Shown: piece after piece, positions 16,355 through 24,507 of the stretch
Position numbering within the stretch: position 1 is the first letter of the stretch
Layout: each line of letters starts with the position of its first letter
NCBI GenBank assembly: GCA_004297945.1
Contig: SCRC01000026.1
Coordinates: 1-55,289, forward strand
Length of the DNA stretch: 55,289 nt
Direction of reading: 5' to 3'
Source of the DNA: Candidimonas sp.
GTDB lineage: Bacteria > Pseudomonadota > Gammaproteobacteria > Burkholderiales > Burkholderiaceae_B
Program-made: the position numbers and the translations under genes
Notes under the pieces: generated by a model
The model's database searches: none
What the model was told of the DNA's origin: nothing
What the model saw: the letters and a program-made list of their open reading frames with translations, nothing else

Positions 16355-17296
16355 ATGGATATCGTGAATACTCCCAAAGTATTGGGGCTCAATGGTTTCG
16401 GGCTTGAAGTGCCCGATATTGCGGTCGCAAGGAAATTCTATACGGCGTTTGGCCTGCAGGCGGAAGATCGGGCGGAGGCGCTGCTGTTGAGAAGCCCCGG
16501 CCGGACGAACGACGAGATCGTGGTGGTCAAGGGCGCAAAAAAGCGCATGCATCACATCTCGTTTTACATACCGCCCGGCTCGCAAGACGCGTTTGCCGAA
16601 AAAATTCAGAGTTACGGTCTGAAGACTTACGACGCGGCGCCACCCGGAGGGGTGCGAAATGGCCTGTGGTTTCAAGACCCCTGGGGTACCTGGATCAATC
16701 TGAACCCTTGTTTGCCTCAGCCGACGCCGCAGGTTTTGCTGCCCGCTTTTAATCTAGGTGGCCGTGCCGATCGTGTTGATGTGAATCTTTGGCAAGAGCT
16801 GAACAAAAAACGCCCTCCGTTGCGAATCGGCCATATGCTGATATTTACGCCGGACTGGGAAGCGGCCGAGGCGTTTTTCAGCGATGTGCTGGGTTTGCGT
16901 CCGGTGGATCGTGTCGTCGGAAAAGGTTCGTTTATGGCAGCGGGGGAAGGCGTCGTCGATCATCATTGTTTTGTATTGATGAAGAGCTCTCACCGGGGCT
17001 TGCAGCATGCGAGCTTTCAGGTGGCCAGTTTTGATGATATCGGGTTTGGCGCCTGGAATATGCGAGAGGCGGGATATAAGGAAGGGTTTGGCCCGGGGCG
17101 TCACGCCATTGCGTCGAACCTGTTTCAGTATTTTCGTGATCCCTGGGGCAGTTGGGTTGAATACTATGCCGACATGGACAAAATCACCGAAAAATGGAAA
17201 TGTCGGGACTGGAGCGCTTTGCCTTATACGTGGGGTCCGGAATGGTCGCCTGAATTCTGGAGCCAGCAGATGAACGGTAATTTTGAGCCGGCATAG
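16355..17296 (+). CDS. Type I (VOC) extradiol ring-cleavage dioxygenase
   Basis: 313 aa from MDIVNTPKVLGL (the longer frame from 16331 overlaps the FAH gene). Two vicinal-oxygen-chelate modules: N-terminal LNGFGLEVPDIAVARKFYTA and C-terminal IGHMLIFTPDWEAAEAFFSD. The Fe(II) facial triad of class I enzymes is visible as His in GHMLIFTPD, His in GLQHASFQVASFDD and Glu in SWVEYYAD; DHHCFVLMK supplies an active-site His. Predicted to open a catecholic or aminophenolic ring next to the hydroxyls. The specific substrate is not identifiable. Confidence 0.83.
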   Translation: MDIVNTPKVLGLNGFGLEVPDIAVARKFYTAFGLQAEDRAEALLLRSPGRTNDEIVVVKGAKKRMHHISFYIPPGSQDAFAEKIQSYGLKTYDAAPPGGVRNGLWFQDPWGTWINLNPCLPQPTPQVLLPAFNLGGRADRVDVNLWQELNKKRPPLRIGHMLIFTPDWEAAEAFFSDVLGLRPVDRVVGKGSFMAAGEGVVDHHCFVLMKSSHRGLQHASFQVASFDDIGFGAWNMREAGYKEGFGPGRHAIASNLFQYFRDPWGSWVEYYADMDKITEKWKCRDWSALPYTWGPEWSPEFWSQQMNGNFEPA

Positions 17297-17318
17297 CGGT
17301 CATCGGAAAGGTAAGTCC

Positions 17319-18287
17319 ATGAACGAGGATATTGAGCAGATTGCGCTTGATGTGCATGCCCACCTTGTGCCGATATATTCAGAGCTGCTGGCCGGTATCG
17401 ATGGCGTGGACTGGCTTGCCGATACGGGACAACTGGTGGTCGACGGACATACGATTGGCATTAAGAAGTTATTTCAGCCTGAGCAATTGCTTGCCTGGAT
17501 GGACGAGCACAAAATTGCGCAGGCGTGGATATCGATCCCGCCGCCTTTGTATCGCCAACAGATCTCCGAAGAACAGGCCGGCCCGTGGTTTTCGTATTTG
17601 AATGATGGCCTTGACCGCATCTGCGTGGCTTACCCAGGCCGTTTGGTGCCGCTCTATCATTTGCCTTTGGAGCATCCTGCATTGGCGATCGACATTGCGC
17701 GCAAGCGCGTCGGGGCAGGCAACTGCGGTTTTTCGGTGGCTGCCGGTGGCCATGAAGGAATAGTTTATTCCGATGCGGTTCTGGAGCCGTTATGGGAGTT
17801 GCTCGATAGCCGTTCCTGCTTTGTTTTCATGCATCCGGGTCATTGCTGCGATGGACGGCTAAGCGTTTTTTATCTGGAGAACCTGGTCGGTAATCCTCAT
17901 GAGACGACGGTTGCGGTCAGTCATTTGATTTTTGGCGGTGTGTGCGAGCGGCATCCTCTGATCCGTTTTTGCCTTGCGCACGGCGGGGGCACGATGGCGC
18001 TGATTGCGGGGCGATTGCAGCAGGGGTTCGATACGAGCCGGCCTGGTGTCAATACCGCACTGGAGTGCCCGCGAGAAGCACTGCACCGATTCAGGGTTGA
18101 TTGCGTTTTGCACGATGCCGATGCGCTGGCGCTGGCCGCTGCCGTTTTCGGCGAGGAGCATGTTCTGTTTGGGTCTGACTGGCCATTTCCGATGGGCTTG
18201 TTGCGGCCTCATGCGCAACTAGCCCACGTCGGCGTCTCGCTCAGGCATCGGATATTTGTGTCGAATGCGGATGACTTAGTGGAGTAG
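17319..18287 (+). CDS. ACMSD-like amidohydrolase-2 family protein
   Basis: 322 aa from MNEDIEQIALDVHAHLVP with GGAAAGG upstream; the frame from 17283 is longer but overlaps the dioxygenase. Metal-site motifs of the amidohydrolase-2/ACMSD family: DVHAHLVP (HxH), FVFMHPGHCC, FCLAHGGGTM and FGSDWPFP. Characterised relatives decarboxylate aromatic or muconate semialdehyde carboxylates. After an extradiol dioxygenase, decarboxylation of a ring-cleavage product is the natural hypothesis. Last gene of the operon. Confidence 0.85.
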   Translation: MNEDIEQIALDVHAHLVPIYSELLAGIDGVDWLADTGQLVVDGHTIGIKKLFQPEQLLAWMDEHKIAQAWISIPPPLYRQQISEEQAGPWFSYLNDGLDRICVAYPGRLVPLYHLPLEHPALAIDIARKRVGAGNCGFSVAAGGHEGIVYSDAVLEPLWELLDSRSCFVFMHPGHCCDGRLSVFYLENLVGNPHETTVAVSHLIFGGVCERHPLIRFCLAHGGGTMALIAGRLQQGFDTSRPGVNTALECPREALHRFRVDCVLHDADALALAAAVFGEEHVLFGSDWPFPMGLLRPHAQLAHVGVSLRHRIFVSNADDLVE

Positions 18288-18301
18288 TTGTTGGTAGATT
18301 T

Positions 18302-18340
18302 TGTAGCGCCACCCTGTAGCGCCACCCCTTGTGGGTGGCA
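18302..18340 (+). repeat. Dispersed hairpin repeat with compensatory stem change
   Basis: A partial unit (TGTAGCGCCACCC, 18302-18314) is followed by a full unit at 18315-18340. Here the stem is GCCACCC/GGGTGGC rather than GGCACCC/GGGTGCC: both arms changed together, so base pairing is preserved. It may serve as terminator-like structure after the catabolic operon. Confidence 0.7.
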
Positions 18341-18379
18341 TTCATCCTTTCGCATTAATCTTATCTAGGCCAGAACCTT

Positions 18380-18436
18380 CTAGCTCTGCGCGTGAGAAGT
18401 CATGGCTGCGCCATGACTTCTCACGCGCAGAGCTAG
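18380..18436. repeat. Perfect 27-bp inverted repeat with 3-nt loop
   Basis: Left arm 18380-18406 (CTAGCTCTGCGCGTG...) pairs perfectly with 18410-18436 around the loop TGC. Further small hairpins follow at 18467-18483 (ATAGCCCA/TGGGCTAT) and 18486-18501 (GCAAG/CTTGC). It could be a bidirectional terminator, but there is no flanking T run, and the length and perfection exceed an ordinary terminator. Confidence 0.85.
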
Positions 18437-18541
18437 CTTGGGGACGGCGTGCGACCTCGTGGGGCGATAGCCCATTGGGCTATTCGCAAGCTCCCACTTG
18501 CATAGATGACAGGCACAAGGCTTGTTGCTACATGATTCCCC

Positions 18542-18703
18542 CTGTGCCAGGGTAAATGTCGCGGTGCCGGCCATGAGGATGCGGCGTCGACCATGGAGAT
18601 CGGCCAGCAGTCCTCCGGTCAACAGCAAAACGGCGTAAACCAGGTTGTAGCTATCAACGGCCCATTGCAATTGCGCCACTCCGGCGTGGAAATACAAGCC
18701 TAT
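18542..18703 (-). pseudogene. Remnant of an MFS transporter
   Basis: About 54 codons on the minus strand read GVAQLQWAVDSYNLVYAVLL, then TGGLLADLHGRRRILMAGTA. This is the TM1-TM2 region and motif A (GxLaDxxGRRR) of a DHA2-type exporter. The frame continues both ways into unrelated sequence and the hairpin cluster, so start and nearly all of the gene are missing. It is divergent from the ArsR-type gene downstream, a usual arrangement for a regulator and its exporter, so this may be the lost partner. Confidence 0.55.
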
Positions 18704-18941
18704 CGGCCGAACGGGGCTTGTCGGGCAGCAATCGATGAGTCTGGATGTGTTGCATGGCGGCGAGTGATTGAATACGGTGTCGGATAAGCACTGTAGCCGG
18801 AGCCAGGGGGAGGGTTCGAATGCTTCGCCGCGTGTCGAAACCCGAAATAGTGATGGATTCGCTATTGAATACTTCGTCATACATCGAAGCATGCAGACCT
18901 GTTCAGGCGTAAGATTTGCCGTTGTCACTGGAGCGTTTCCC

Positions 18942-19658
18942 ATGATTGCGTTTCCTAATGTCTCATCTGTTGCCTTCCTCATTGGCGATCCGGCCCGAGC
19001 GGTCATGCTTGCGGCATTGATGGACGGGCGCGCGTTGCCTGCCGGAGAGCTGGCCTATGCCGCGGGCATTACGGCGCAGACGGCCAGCTCGCACTTGTCC
19101 AAGCTGCTTGCCGGCGGGTTGCTGTTGTGCGAATCCGAAGGGCGGCATCGTTACTACCGTCTGGCCGGCCCGAATGTAGCTCATGCGCTGGAGCATCTTG
19201 CGGCCATTAGCCGGCCTGTACGGCATAAGCCGCTTAGCCGCCAGGGGCGGGATTTGCATATGGCCCGTTGCTGTTATGACCACCTGGCGGGTCAATTGGG
19301 GGTGGCTGTGACGGCGGCCTTGGTAGAGCGGCACTTCCTCGAGCCTGTAGCCCAGAAGCGGTATGGCGTGACTCCTGCCGGCGTGACGTGGTTTGGCACG
19401 ATAGGCGTTGCAGTGGCTGGGCTTGCGCCCACCCGGCGCGGGATTGCGCGGCAATGTTTGGACTGGACCGAGCGCACCCATCATTTGGCCGGCCCTTTGG
19501 GTGTCGGGCTAATGGCCGCGCTGTGTGAATCGGAGTGGTTGCGGCGATCAAAAACGTCGCGTCTGGTTCATGTGACTCCGAAAGGATGGGCGAAGTTGAA
19601 AGAACAGCTTGGGCTCGATGAACAATCTGTTTCTGGCGACGACGCCGTTCGGGCTTAG
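18942..19658 (+). CDS. ArsR-type winged-helix transcriptional regulator
   Basis: 238 aa from MIAFPNVSSVAFLIGDPARA with GGAG 8 nt upstream; the frame is open from 18768 but those residues are not family-like. The winged helix spans ~10-85 (MLAALMDGRALPAGELAYAA, ITAQTASSHLSKLLAGGLL, SEGRHRYYRLAG). Unlike 100-aa ArsR proteins it has a ~140-residue C-terminal extension containing RHFLEPVAQKRYGVTPAGVT. Long ArsR regulators of this kind usually sit beside exporters or oxidoreductases; here only an MFS remnant lies upstream. The effector is unknown. Confidence 0.8.
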   Translation: MIAFPNVSSVAFLIGDPARAVMLAALMDGRALPAGELAYAAGITAQTASSHLSKLLAGGLLLCESEGRHRYYRLAGPNVAHALEHLAAISRPVRHKPLSRQGRDLHMARCCYDHLAGQLGVAVTAALVERHFLEPVAQKRYGVTPAGVTWFGTIGVAVAGLAPTRRGIARQCLDWTERTHHLAGPLGVGLMAALCESEWLRRSKTSRLVHVTPKGWAKLKEQLGLDEQSVSGDDAVRA

Positions 19659-20020
19659 TGCAGATGGGTCTTGTTGGAGCGCTTAAGCAATTCCATCAAG
19701 CAGCCTTTCAAGCCGGATGAGAAAATCGGCACGAATTGCAAGCGGCCGCCATCGTCGATGATTGAGCGAATCTCTATCGATTGATGGGTAAACGCTTGAG
19801 TCCCGCGAGCGTTTTTCTGGTATGCCTGCACGAGCTTGTTAGCGGCGGCTTGCGCTTGGAATAGCCGAATCTCCGGGCTTTCGGTTTTTGTTGCGTAATG
19901 CGTAACCAGCCTGTCTATATCGTCGAGAAACAGGCTTAGGGCAAAGCTGCCTCGGCATTCCGGGCGTTCGTAGCCCCATTGGGGTGCTGTCATGCTCGAC
20001 CTAATGACTGTCATGCTCAA
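19655..20020 (-). CDS. Hypothetical protein
   Basis: 121-aa frame, convergent with the ArsR-type gene (4-bp overlap at the stops). Central part LFLDDIDRLVTHYATKTESP and a helical run FQAQAAANKLVQAYQKNARG look like a genuine soluble protein. The first ~18 codons run through a 21-bp direct repeat and a small palindrome (CCCCATTGGGG), so the true start or the original N-terminus may be different or lost. No family recognised. Confidence 0.5.
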   Translation of the reverse strand: MSMTVIRSSMTAPQWGYERPECRGSFALSLFLDDIDRLVTHYATKTESPEIRLFQAQAAANKLVQAYQKNARGTQAFTHQSIEIRSIIDDGGRLQFVPIFSSGLKGCLMELLKRSNKTHLH

Positions 20021-20028
20021 CCTAATGA

Positions 20029-20055
20029 TGTAGTGGCACCCCTTGTGGGTGCCAT
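20029..20055 (+). repeat. Dispersed hairpin (REP-like) repeat
   Basis: TGTAGTG then GGCACCC-CTTGT-GGGTGCC. It follows a 21-bp direct repeat, two copies of TGTCATGCTCRACCTAATGA between 19989 and 20028. Confidence 0.75.
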
Positions 20056-20104
20056 CTGGGAATAGATGAAAACGCCGAAGCCCTTAACCAAGGAATACCA
20101 GAGA

Positions 20105-20608
20105 TTACGGGTGACGCCGCCGGATGTTTTTCCCATCATAAACGTAAATGTCGGTTTTATCGGGCTTTTGCTCGTTGGGGGTGGCAAGCGTAAACATGTG
20201 GCCTTGGGCTGAAACCTTAATTTGATTGGAGCACGAGCCAAAGATGGGGGAAACTTTATAGCCCCCTTTGTGTATGGTTACCCAGCGGTAAGAAATTGGG
20301 CAGGCGTTGTTGCCCCTACCGATTGATACCAAGGCTACGAAAGCCTTTGCTTTGGATACGGAAAATGCATACGTAATATTAAGCAATCCTTCAATTTTTG
20401 GCTGCAGATCGATGCCGTTGAGCATCAGGCGCGACTCGTAGATGTAGCCACTGGTTTTAATATCCAGTGTTCCGTACGGAGTAGGCAGGCTGAGGCGAGA
20501 TGGGGGCTCCGGCCAGATCGTCTCGGCAGCGTGGCCCGGGCGAACACATGCCAGCAAAATGACACATGCCGCAAGGGATGGCAGATTACAGAAAAAAAAT
20601 TTGTGCAT
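20105..20608 (-). CDS. Hypothetical secreted protein
   Basis: 167 aa with a clear Sec signal peptide (SLAACVILLACVRPGHAAET, cleavage expected after GHA). The mature part is beta-rich (LPTPYGTLDIKTSGYIYESR, YRWVTIHKGGYKVSPIFGS) with two cysteines (NNACPISY, GSCSNQ) that could form a disulfide in the periplasm. No family recognised. The IS1595-type element sits 76 bp upstream of its start, so its native promoter may be disrupted or replaced. Confidence 0.72.
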   Translation of the reverse strand: MHKFFFCNLPSLAACVILLACVRPGHAAETIWPEPPSRLSLPTPYGTLDIKTSGYIYESRLMLNGIDLQPKIEGLLNITYAFSVSKAKAFVALVSIGRGNNACPISYRWVTIHKGGYKVSPIFGSCSNQIKVSAQGHMFTLATPNEQKPDKTDIYVYDGKNIRRRHP

Positions 20609-20692
20609 GTTGCCTATGCTGAAATATTAAGTCGAAAAAGGAGCGTTTCGTTACAAAAAAGCTTCAATTTACATGCGGAATACTTAGGATAA

Positions 20693-21722
20693 CCTGATTA
20701 GTTACTTGGCTCAGAGACGGGCGCGCCGTATACTGTGGTTATATACAGCATAATCAGGAGCGCCTCATGGCGATGAACAAAATTCAGTTTCAAGCGGGCC
20801 TGTCCATGCGAGAGTTCCAACGCCGGTACGGCACAGACGAGCAATGCGAGGCGGCCTTGTTCGCCTCGCGCTGGCCCGCGGGGTGGAGTTGTCCGCGCTG
20901 CCAAGGAACGCGCTACGCTTGCACCCACAACGGACGCCGGCTGTGGGAGTGCCTGGGCTGTGGCTACCAGTGTTCGTCTATCGTGGGAACCGTGTTCGAA
21001 CACACGAAGCTGCCCCTGTCGATCTGGTTTTTGGCCATTTACTTGATGACGCAAAGCAAGAACGCGGTGAGCGCCTTGGAGCTCAAGCGCCAGTTGGGGG
21101 TGAGCTACAAGACCGCGTGGCTCGTCAAGCACAAATTGCTGCAAACCATGCTGCTGCGCGAAGCGCCGCGGCGCCTGGACGAGCGCGTCGAGATTGACGA
21201 TGCGTATCTGGGCGGCGAGAAGCCGGGAAAGCGGGGACGCGGCTCGGAGAACAAGACCGCCTTTGTGGCGGCAGTGCAGACGCTGCACAATGGCCAGCCG
21301 CGCTTTATCCGCTTGACGCCCGTGGCCCGTTTCACCCATGAGGCGATCAAGCGCTGGGCGGCCCAGAGCTTGGCCCCAACCGCGCACGTGGTCTCCGACG
21401 GTTTGTGGTGTTTCCAATCCGCCACGCACACTGCCGCCACGCACGAGCGTCATGTGACAGGGCACGGGCGCCAAGCGGTGCAACGCCCCGAGTTCCATTG
21501 GGTCAACACCTTGCTGGGGAACTTGAAGACCGCGCTGAGCGGGACGTATCACTCGTTCAATCATGCGAAGTATGCTCATCGTTATCTGGCCGAATTTGCC
21601 TATCGTTTCAATCGCCGCTTCGATCTGGCCGCGATGGTGCCACGGTTGTTGCGCGCTGCGGTCACCACAAAACCGCTACCGCTAAGCGTGCTGCGGGTAT
21701 CTGAGCCAAGTAACTAATCAGG
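20693..21722 (+). mobile_element. IS1595-family insertion sequence, complete
   Basis: 1030-bp element with near-perfect terminal inverted repeats: left CCTGATTAGTTACTTGGCTC, right end reading the same inward on the other strand. The flanking 8-bp target duplication TAGGATAA is intact on both sides (20685-20692 and 21723-21730), characteristic of IS1595 elements. The single transposase gene is undamaged. Perfect duplications indicate a fairly recent insertion. The inserted site is in the intergenic region upstream of the secreted-protein gene. Confidence 0.92.
20767..21717 (+). CDS. IS1595-family (ISXO2-like) transposase
   Basis: 316-aa transposase. N-terminal zinc-ribbon with paired cysteines (WSCPRCQGTRYACTHN, LWECLGCGYQCSS), the helical region TQSKNAVSALELKRQLGVSY with KTAWLVKHKLL, then the DDE-type domain opening with VEIDDAYLGGEKPGKRGRGS and ending in the conserved SFNHAKYAHRYLAEFAYRFN. 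Its stop lies inside the right terminal repeat. Frame complete, so likely active. Confidence 0.93.
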   Translation: MAMNKIQFQAGLSMREFQRRYGTDEQCEAALFASRWPAGWSCPRCQGTRYACTHNGRRLWECLGCGYQCSSIVGTVFEHTKLPLSIWFLAIYLMTQSKNAVSALELKRQLGVSYKTAWLVKHKLLQTMLLREAPRRLDERVEIDDAYLGGEKPGKRGRGSENKTAFVAAVQTLHNGQPRFIRLTPVARFTHEAIKRWAAQSLAPTAHVVSDGLWCFQSATHTAATHERHVTGHGRQAVQRPEFHWVNTLLGNLKTALSGTYHSFNHAKYAHRYLAEFAYRFNRRFDLAAMVPRLLRAAVTTKPLPLSVLRVSEPSN

Positions 21723-21820
21723 TAGGATAATTACATTTCATTTTGTCTTCTTTTGCAAGACGGATGAAAGGGTTAATCCAAAACGATAGATTGTGTAATT
21801 ATTAGGCTGTGCCGTACGGG

Positions 21821-22015
21821 CTAATGCGCGGTCGTCATAAGATAAATCAGCACCACGAAGAGCAGCGAAAAATACACCGCTATGCCAATAGCCACACACT
21901 TGAAGGCACTTTTCAGTTGTTGGGAGATGGGCTGTGAGCGGTTGTCGTCATGACCAATCCAGTACCAGGCGGCGGCCATGGCTAGTAGGCTGATCAGGAA
22001 TATTCCGGCTTTCAT
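21821..22015 (-). CDS. Small two-TM membrane protein, hypothetical
   Basis: 64 aa: an N-terminal hydrophobic helix (AGIFLISLLAMAAAWYWIG), a short hydrophilic loop (HDDNRSQPISQQLKS) and a second helix (AIGIAVYFSLLFVVLIYLM). No motif recognised. It stands alone, just past the IS element. Confidence 0.6.
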   Translation of the reverse strand: MKAGIFLISLLAMAAAWYWIGHDDNRSQPISQQLKSAFKCVAIGIAVYFSLLFVVLIYLMTTAH

Positions 22016-22024
22016 GGGTTCATT

Positions 22025-22162
22025 TTAACTGCGCTCGGATGTGGTGTTGGCTTGCCTCATTTTCTGTATCTGCTCGGCGCTGTATCCCAGGCTTAGCATG
22101 ATTTCCGAACTGTGTTCGCCAATCAACGACGCGTATTCCCGCCAGAGGCAGTGAGGAATTTG
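22025..22162 (-). pseudogene. C-terminal remnant of a family III CoA-transferase
   Basis: About 45 codons end WREYASLIGEHSSEIMLSLG then YSAEQIQKMRQA before a TAA at 22025-22027. This is the typical C-terminus (GEHTxEVLxELGYxxxxIxxL) of CaiB/BaiF-type acyl-CoA transferases. The preceding ~350 residues are absent and upstream sequence becomes the tandem repeat region, so the gene is truncated. Confidence 0.65.
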
Positions 22163-22288
22163 AAGTTTGTTCGGGACTCATGCGGGGCTTGCCGGAGCTG
22201 AGAGAATGGGTAGCTTACAGGAATCGTGGCAGGTTTGTAGCGCGTGTGTTTCCTGTGTTATTTTAACTCGCGAAATTGTGGCGCCAAC

Positions 22289-22475
22289 ACGATGGTGCCT
22301 ACACGATGGTGCCTACACGATGGTGCCTACACGATGGCACCCGCACGATGGCACCCGCACGATGGCACCCGCACGATGGCACCCGCACGATGGCACCCAC
22401 ACGATGGCACCCACAAGGGGTGCCGCTACATAACCCGGGCGCCGCTGATGTAGAGGCACCCCTTGTGGGTGCCAT
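22289..22475. repeat. Nine-unit 14-bp tandem repeat running into two hairpin repeats
   Basis: Units of 14 bp run from 22289 to 22414: three ACGATGGTGCCTAC, four ACGATGGCACCCGC, two ACGATGGCACCCAC. The last unit is also the left arm of a dispersed hairpin repeat (22405-22430), and a second inverted copy follows (22449-22475). The unit itself is a piece of the hairpin repeat (GGCACCC arm), so the array seems to have arisen by slippage of that arm. Confidence 0.85.
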
Positions 22476-22496
22476 TTAACCTATTGTTGGCCCTGC

Positions 22497-22778
22497 CTAA
22501 TAAATAGGTGTGCGATTGAACGAAAGCAGAATTTCTTCCAGTGCTTGTGAGGCGAGACGGCGCTCATCCAGGGAATTTTGTGTGGCCTCGAGGGCTGATT
22601 CGAGCGCCGCGCGAGTGGGCGCTCGCTGCGATTCCGGCAAATCGTTGACTTGTGCCGTGAACTCTAGTGCGAACTCCTCGACCAAGCCTGTCAGATCAGC
22701 AAATGCGACCTGTTTAGCTTCGTATTGCACGGCAATCTTACGCGCATAAGCTACATATTTGTCGACAATATCATTCAT
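22497..22778 (-). CDS. Hypothetical helical protein
   Basis: 93-aa acidic, almost fully alpha-helical protein (KYVAYARKIAVQYEAKQVAF; LTGLVEEFALEFTAQVNDLP; RLASQALEEILLSFNR). No cysteine, no membrane segment and no recognised family. No associated neighbour; the following 270 bp to the livF stop hold nothing obvious. Confidence 0.55.
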   Translation of the reverse strand: MNDIVDKYVAYARKIAVQYEAKQVAFADLTGLVEEFALEFTAQVNDLPESQRAPTRAALESALEATQNSLDERRLASQALEEILLSFNRTPIY

Positions 22779-23048
22779 GTTGATTCTCCTGATCTGGATC
22801 GTGCGAACTCAATGATGGCTGTTGCTGCATGGTCGCGGGCAACCGATTCTGCGTGAATGCCAGCTAGATAGGATTTGGGCTGGACTAGCCTGTTGTACAA
22901 CTGGCGTTGCTTATAGCAAGGGTTTGCATTTTTATGGCTCGCAACTACGCGTAGCGCATCTCGAGATTAGCAAACAAGCAACGGCAAGATTGTGACAAAT
23001 TGAACGGGCGTTATGCCTGATGTGAGGCCTGTCGCCCGGCGCACAGGT

Positions 23049-23765
23049 TTAGGCTTTTTTCAGGCCAAAATAAGCGCGTTCCAGTGCTGCATCGGCATGC
23101 AGGGCTTGTACGGTGCCTTCAAAGCCGATCCGCCCGCCTTCAAGCGTATAAACGCGGTCAGCCAAATCCAGGAAGCGGATATTTTGTTCGGCAATCAGCA
23201 GCGCCAGGCCCGAGTCGCGGAATTGGCCCAGAACATGGATGACTTCCCTGACAAAGAGGGGCGATAGTCCGGCGGAGGGTTCGTCCATGACAAGGAGTCT
23301 GGGCTTACCGGCCAAAGCCTTCGCGACCCCCAGAATTTTGCGCTGACCGCCAGACAGGCTGCCGCCCAGCGCGCGGCGTTTCTGCGCCAGAGTCGGGAAA
23401 CGCTCATAAAGATCGTCGATATGCTGTTTGAACTCGGCTGCCGACAGAAATTGGCCCCCGATACGCAAATTATCCTCCACGCTCAAGCCCGGGAAACAGC
23501 CGATTTCGGACATATAGGCAATGCCGGCACGAACCCGTTTATCGGTTCGGTCGTGAACAATGTTGCGGCCTTCAAAGCTGATTTCTCCCTTCCAGCTTTG
23601 GATCAGGCCCATTATTGTTTTGATCAAGGTGGTCTTGCCTGCGCCATTGGGGCCCATCAACACGACGGTTTCTTTGGCACGCACCGACAGACCCGCGCCC
23701 CATAGCGCCTGTACGCCTCCATAGCCTGCGTCCAGGCCGGCTGCAATCAGCAGATCAGTGCTCAT
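23049..23765 (-). CDS. livF: Branched-chain-type ABC importer ATPase (LivF-like)
   Basis: 238 aa from MSTDLLIAAGLDAGYGG (the frame is open to 23801 but the earlier start lies within livG). Walker A GPNGAGKTTLIK, signature SLSGGQRKILGVAKAL, Walker B LLVMDEPSAGLSP. Second ATPase of a HAAT-family importer for branched-chain amino acids, amides or related carboxylates. Last gene of a five-gene minus-strand operon; overlaps livG by 11 bp. Confidence 0.88.
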   Translation of the reverse strand: MSTDLLIAAGLDAGYGGVQALWGAGLSVRAKETVVLMGPNGAGKTTLIKTIMGLIQSWKGEISFEGRNIVHDRTDKRVRAGIAYMSEIGCFPGLSVEDNLRIGGQFLSAAEFKQHIDDLYERFPTLAQKRRALGGSLSGGQRKILGVAKALAGKPRLLVMDEPSAGLSPLFVREVIHVLGQFRDSGLALLIAEQNIRFLDLADRVYTLEGGRIGFEGTVQALHADAALERAYFGLKKA

Positions 23766-24507
23766 CGGGCGCTCCCAAAAAGACTTCCACCACTTGAGCA
23801 TCCTGGACCGCCAGCGACAGGGGGCCCGAAAAAATATCTTTGCCCACGCTGAGCACGATCAGACGATCTGTAACCTGGTCTACAAAATCCATCAGATGCT
23901 CCACCACCAGCAAGGCCATGCCGGAATGGGCCAGCTCGCGTAAGCGCTGGGCCACGTGCGTAAGCTCATTGGGGTTCAGGCCGGCGCCCAGTTCGTCGAC
24001 GCAAAGTAGCGCCGGTTTGGTCGCCAGCGCGCGGGCCAGATCAAGCATTTTCTGCTGAGCGCTGGTCAGCTCGCTCGCCAGACGAGCAGTCAGCAGATCC
24101 AGTTCGAGAAATTCCAGCAGATGTTTGATTTCGTCCACATTCGACCCACGCTGGCCGTAGGCCACGGCCACCTCGATATTTTCGCGCACGGTAAGCGACT
24201 TGAAAGGCTTTGGAATCTGGAAGCTGCGGTTGATCCCCAGGTGCGCGAGCCGGTGCGACGGCAGTCCACCGATCAAATTTCCTTGGTATTGAATGGTCCC
24301 GCCGTCGGGCTTGTACAGGCCGGTAATCAGGTTGATGCAGGTGGTCTTGCCCGAGCCGTTAGGCCCCACAAGACCCAATACCTCGCCGGGGCGTACGTCG
24401 AAACTGACGCTTTGCAGGGCTTGGAATGCGCCAAATCGTTTGGCCAGGTTTTTGACTGTAAGCAAAGGCGCAGAAGCGGCGGTCATGCCGGACTTTTCAG
24501 ATGACAT
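23755..24507 (-). CDS. livG: Branched-chain-type ABC importer ATPase (LivG-like)
   Basis: 250-aa ATPase. Walker A GPNGSGKTTCINL; NRSFQIPKPFKSLTVRENIE is the LivG-specific region after the Q-loop. The signature loop is ELTSAQQKMLDLARAL, a variant of LSGGQ seen in one LivG branch, and Walker B is LLCVDELGAGLNP (Leu replacing the usual Pro after Glu). Pairs with the LivF-like ATPase. Overlaps livM by 11 bp. Confidence 0.87.
   Translation of the reverse strand: MSSEKSGMTAASAPLLTVKNLAKRFGAFQALQSVSFDVRPGEVLGLVGPNGSGKTTCINLITGLYKPDGGTIQYQGNLIGGLPSHRLAHLGINRSFQIPKPFKSLTVRENIEVAVAYGQRGSNVDEIKHLLEFLELDLLTARLASELTSAQQKMLDLARALATKPALLCVDELGAGLNPNELTHVAQRLRELAHSGMALLVVEHLMDFVDQVTDRLIVLSVGKDIFSGPLSLAVQDAQVVEVFLGAPDEH

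Noticed and set aside
22167-22479. Plus-strand repetitive frames over the 14-bp array
   Set aside because: Low-complexity translation of a microsatellite, open in all three plus-strand frames. No coding signal.
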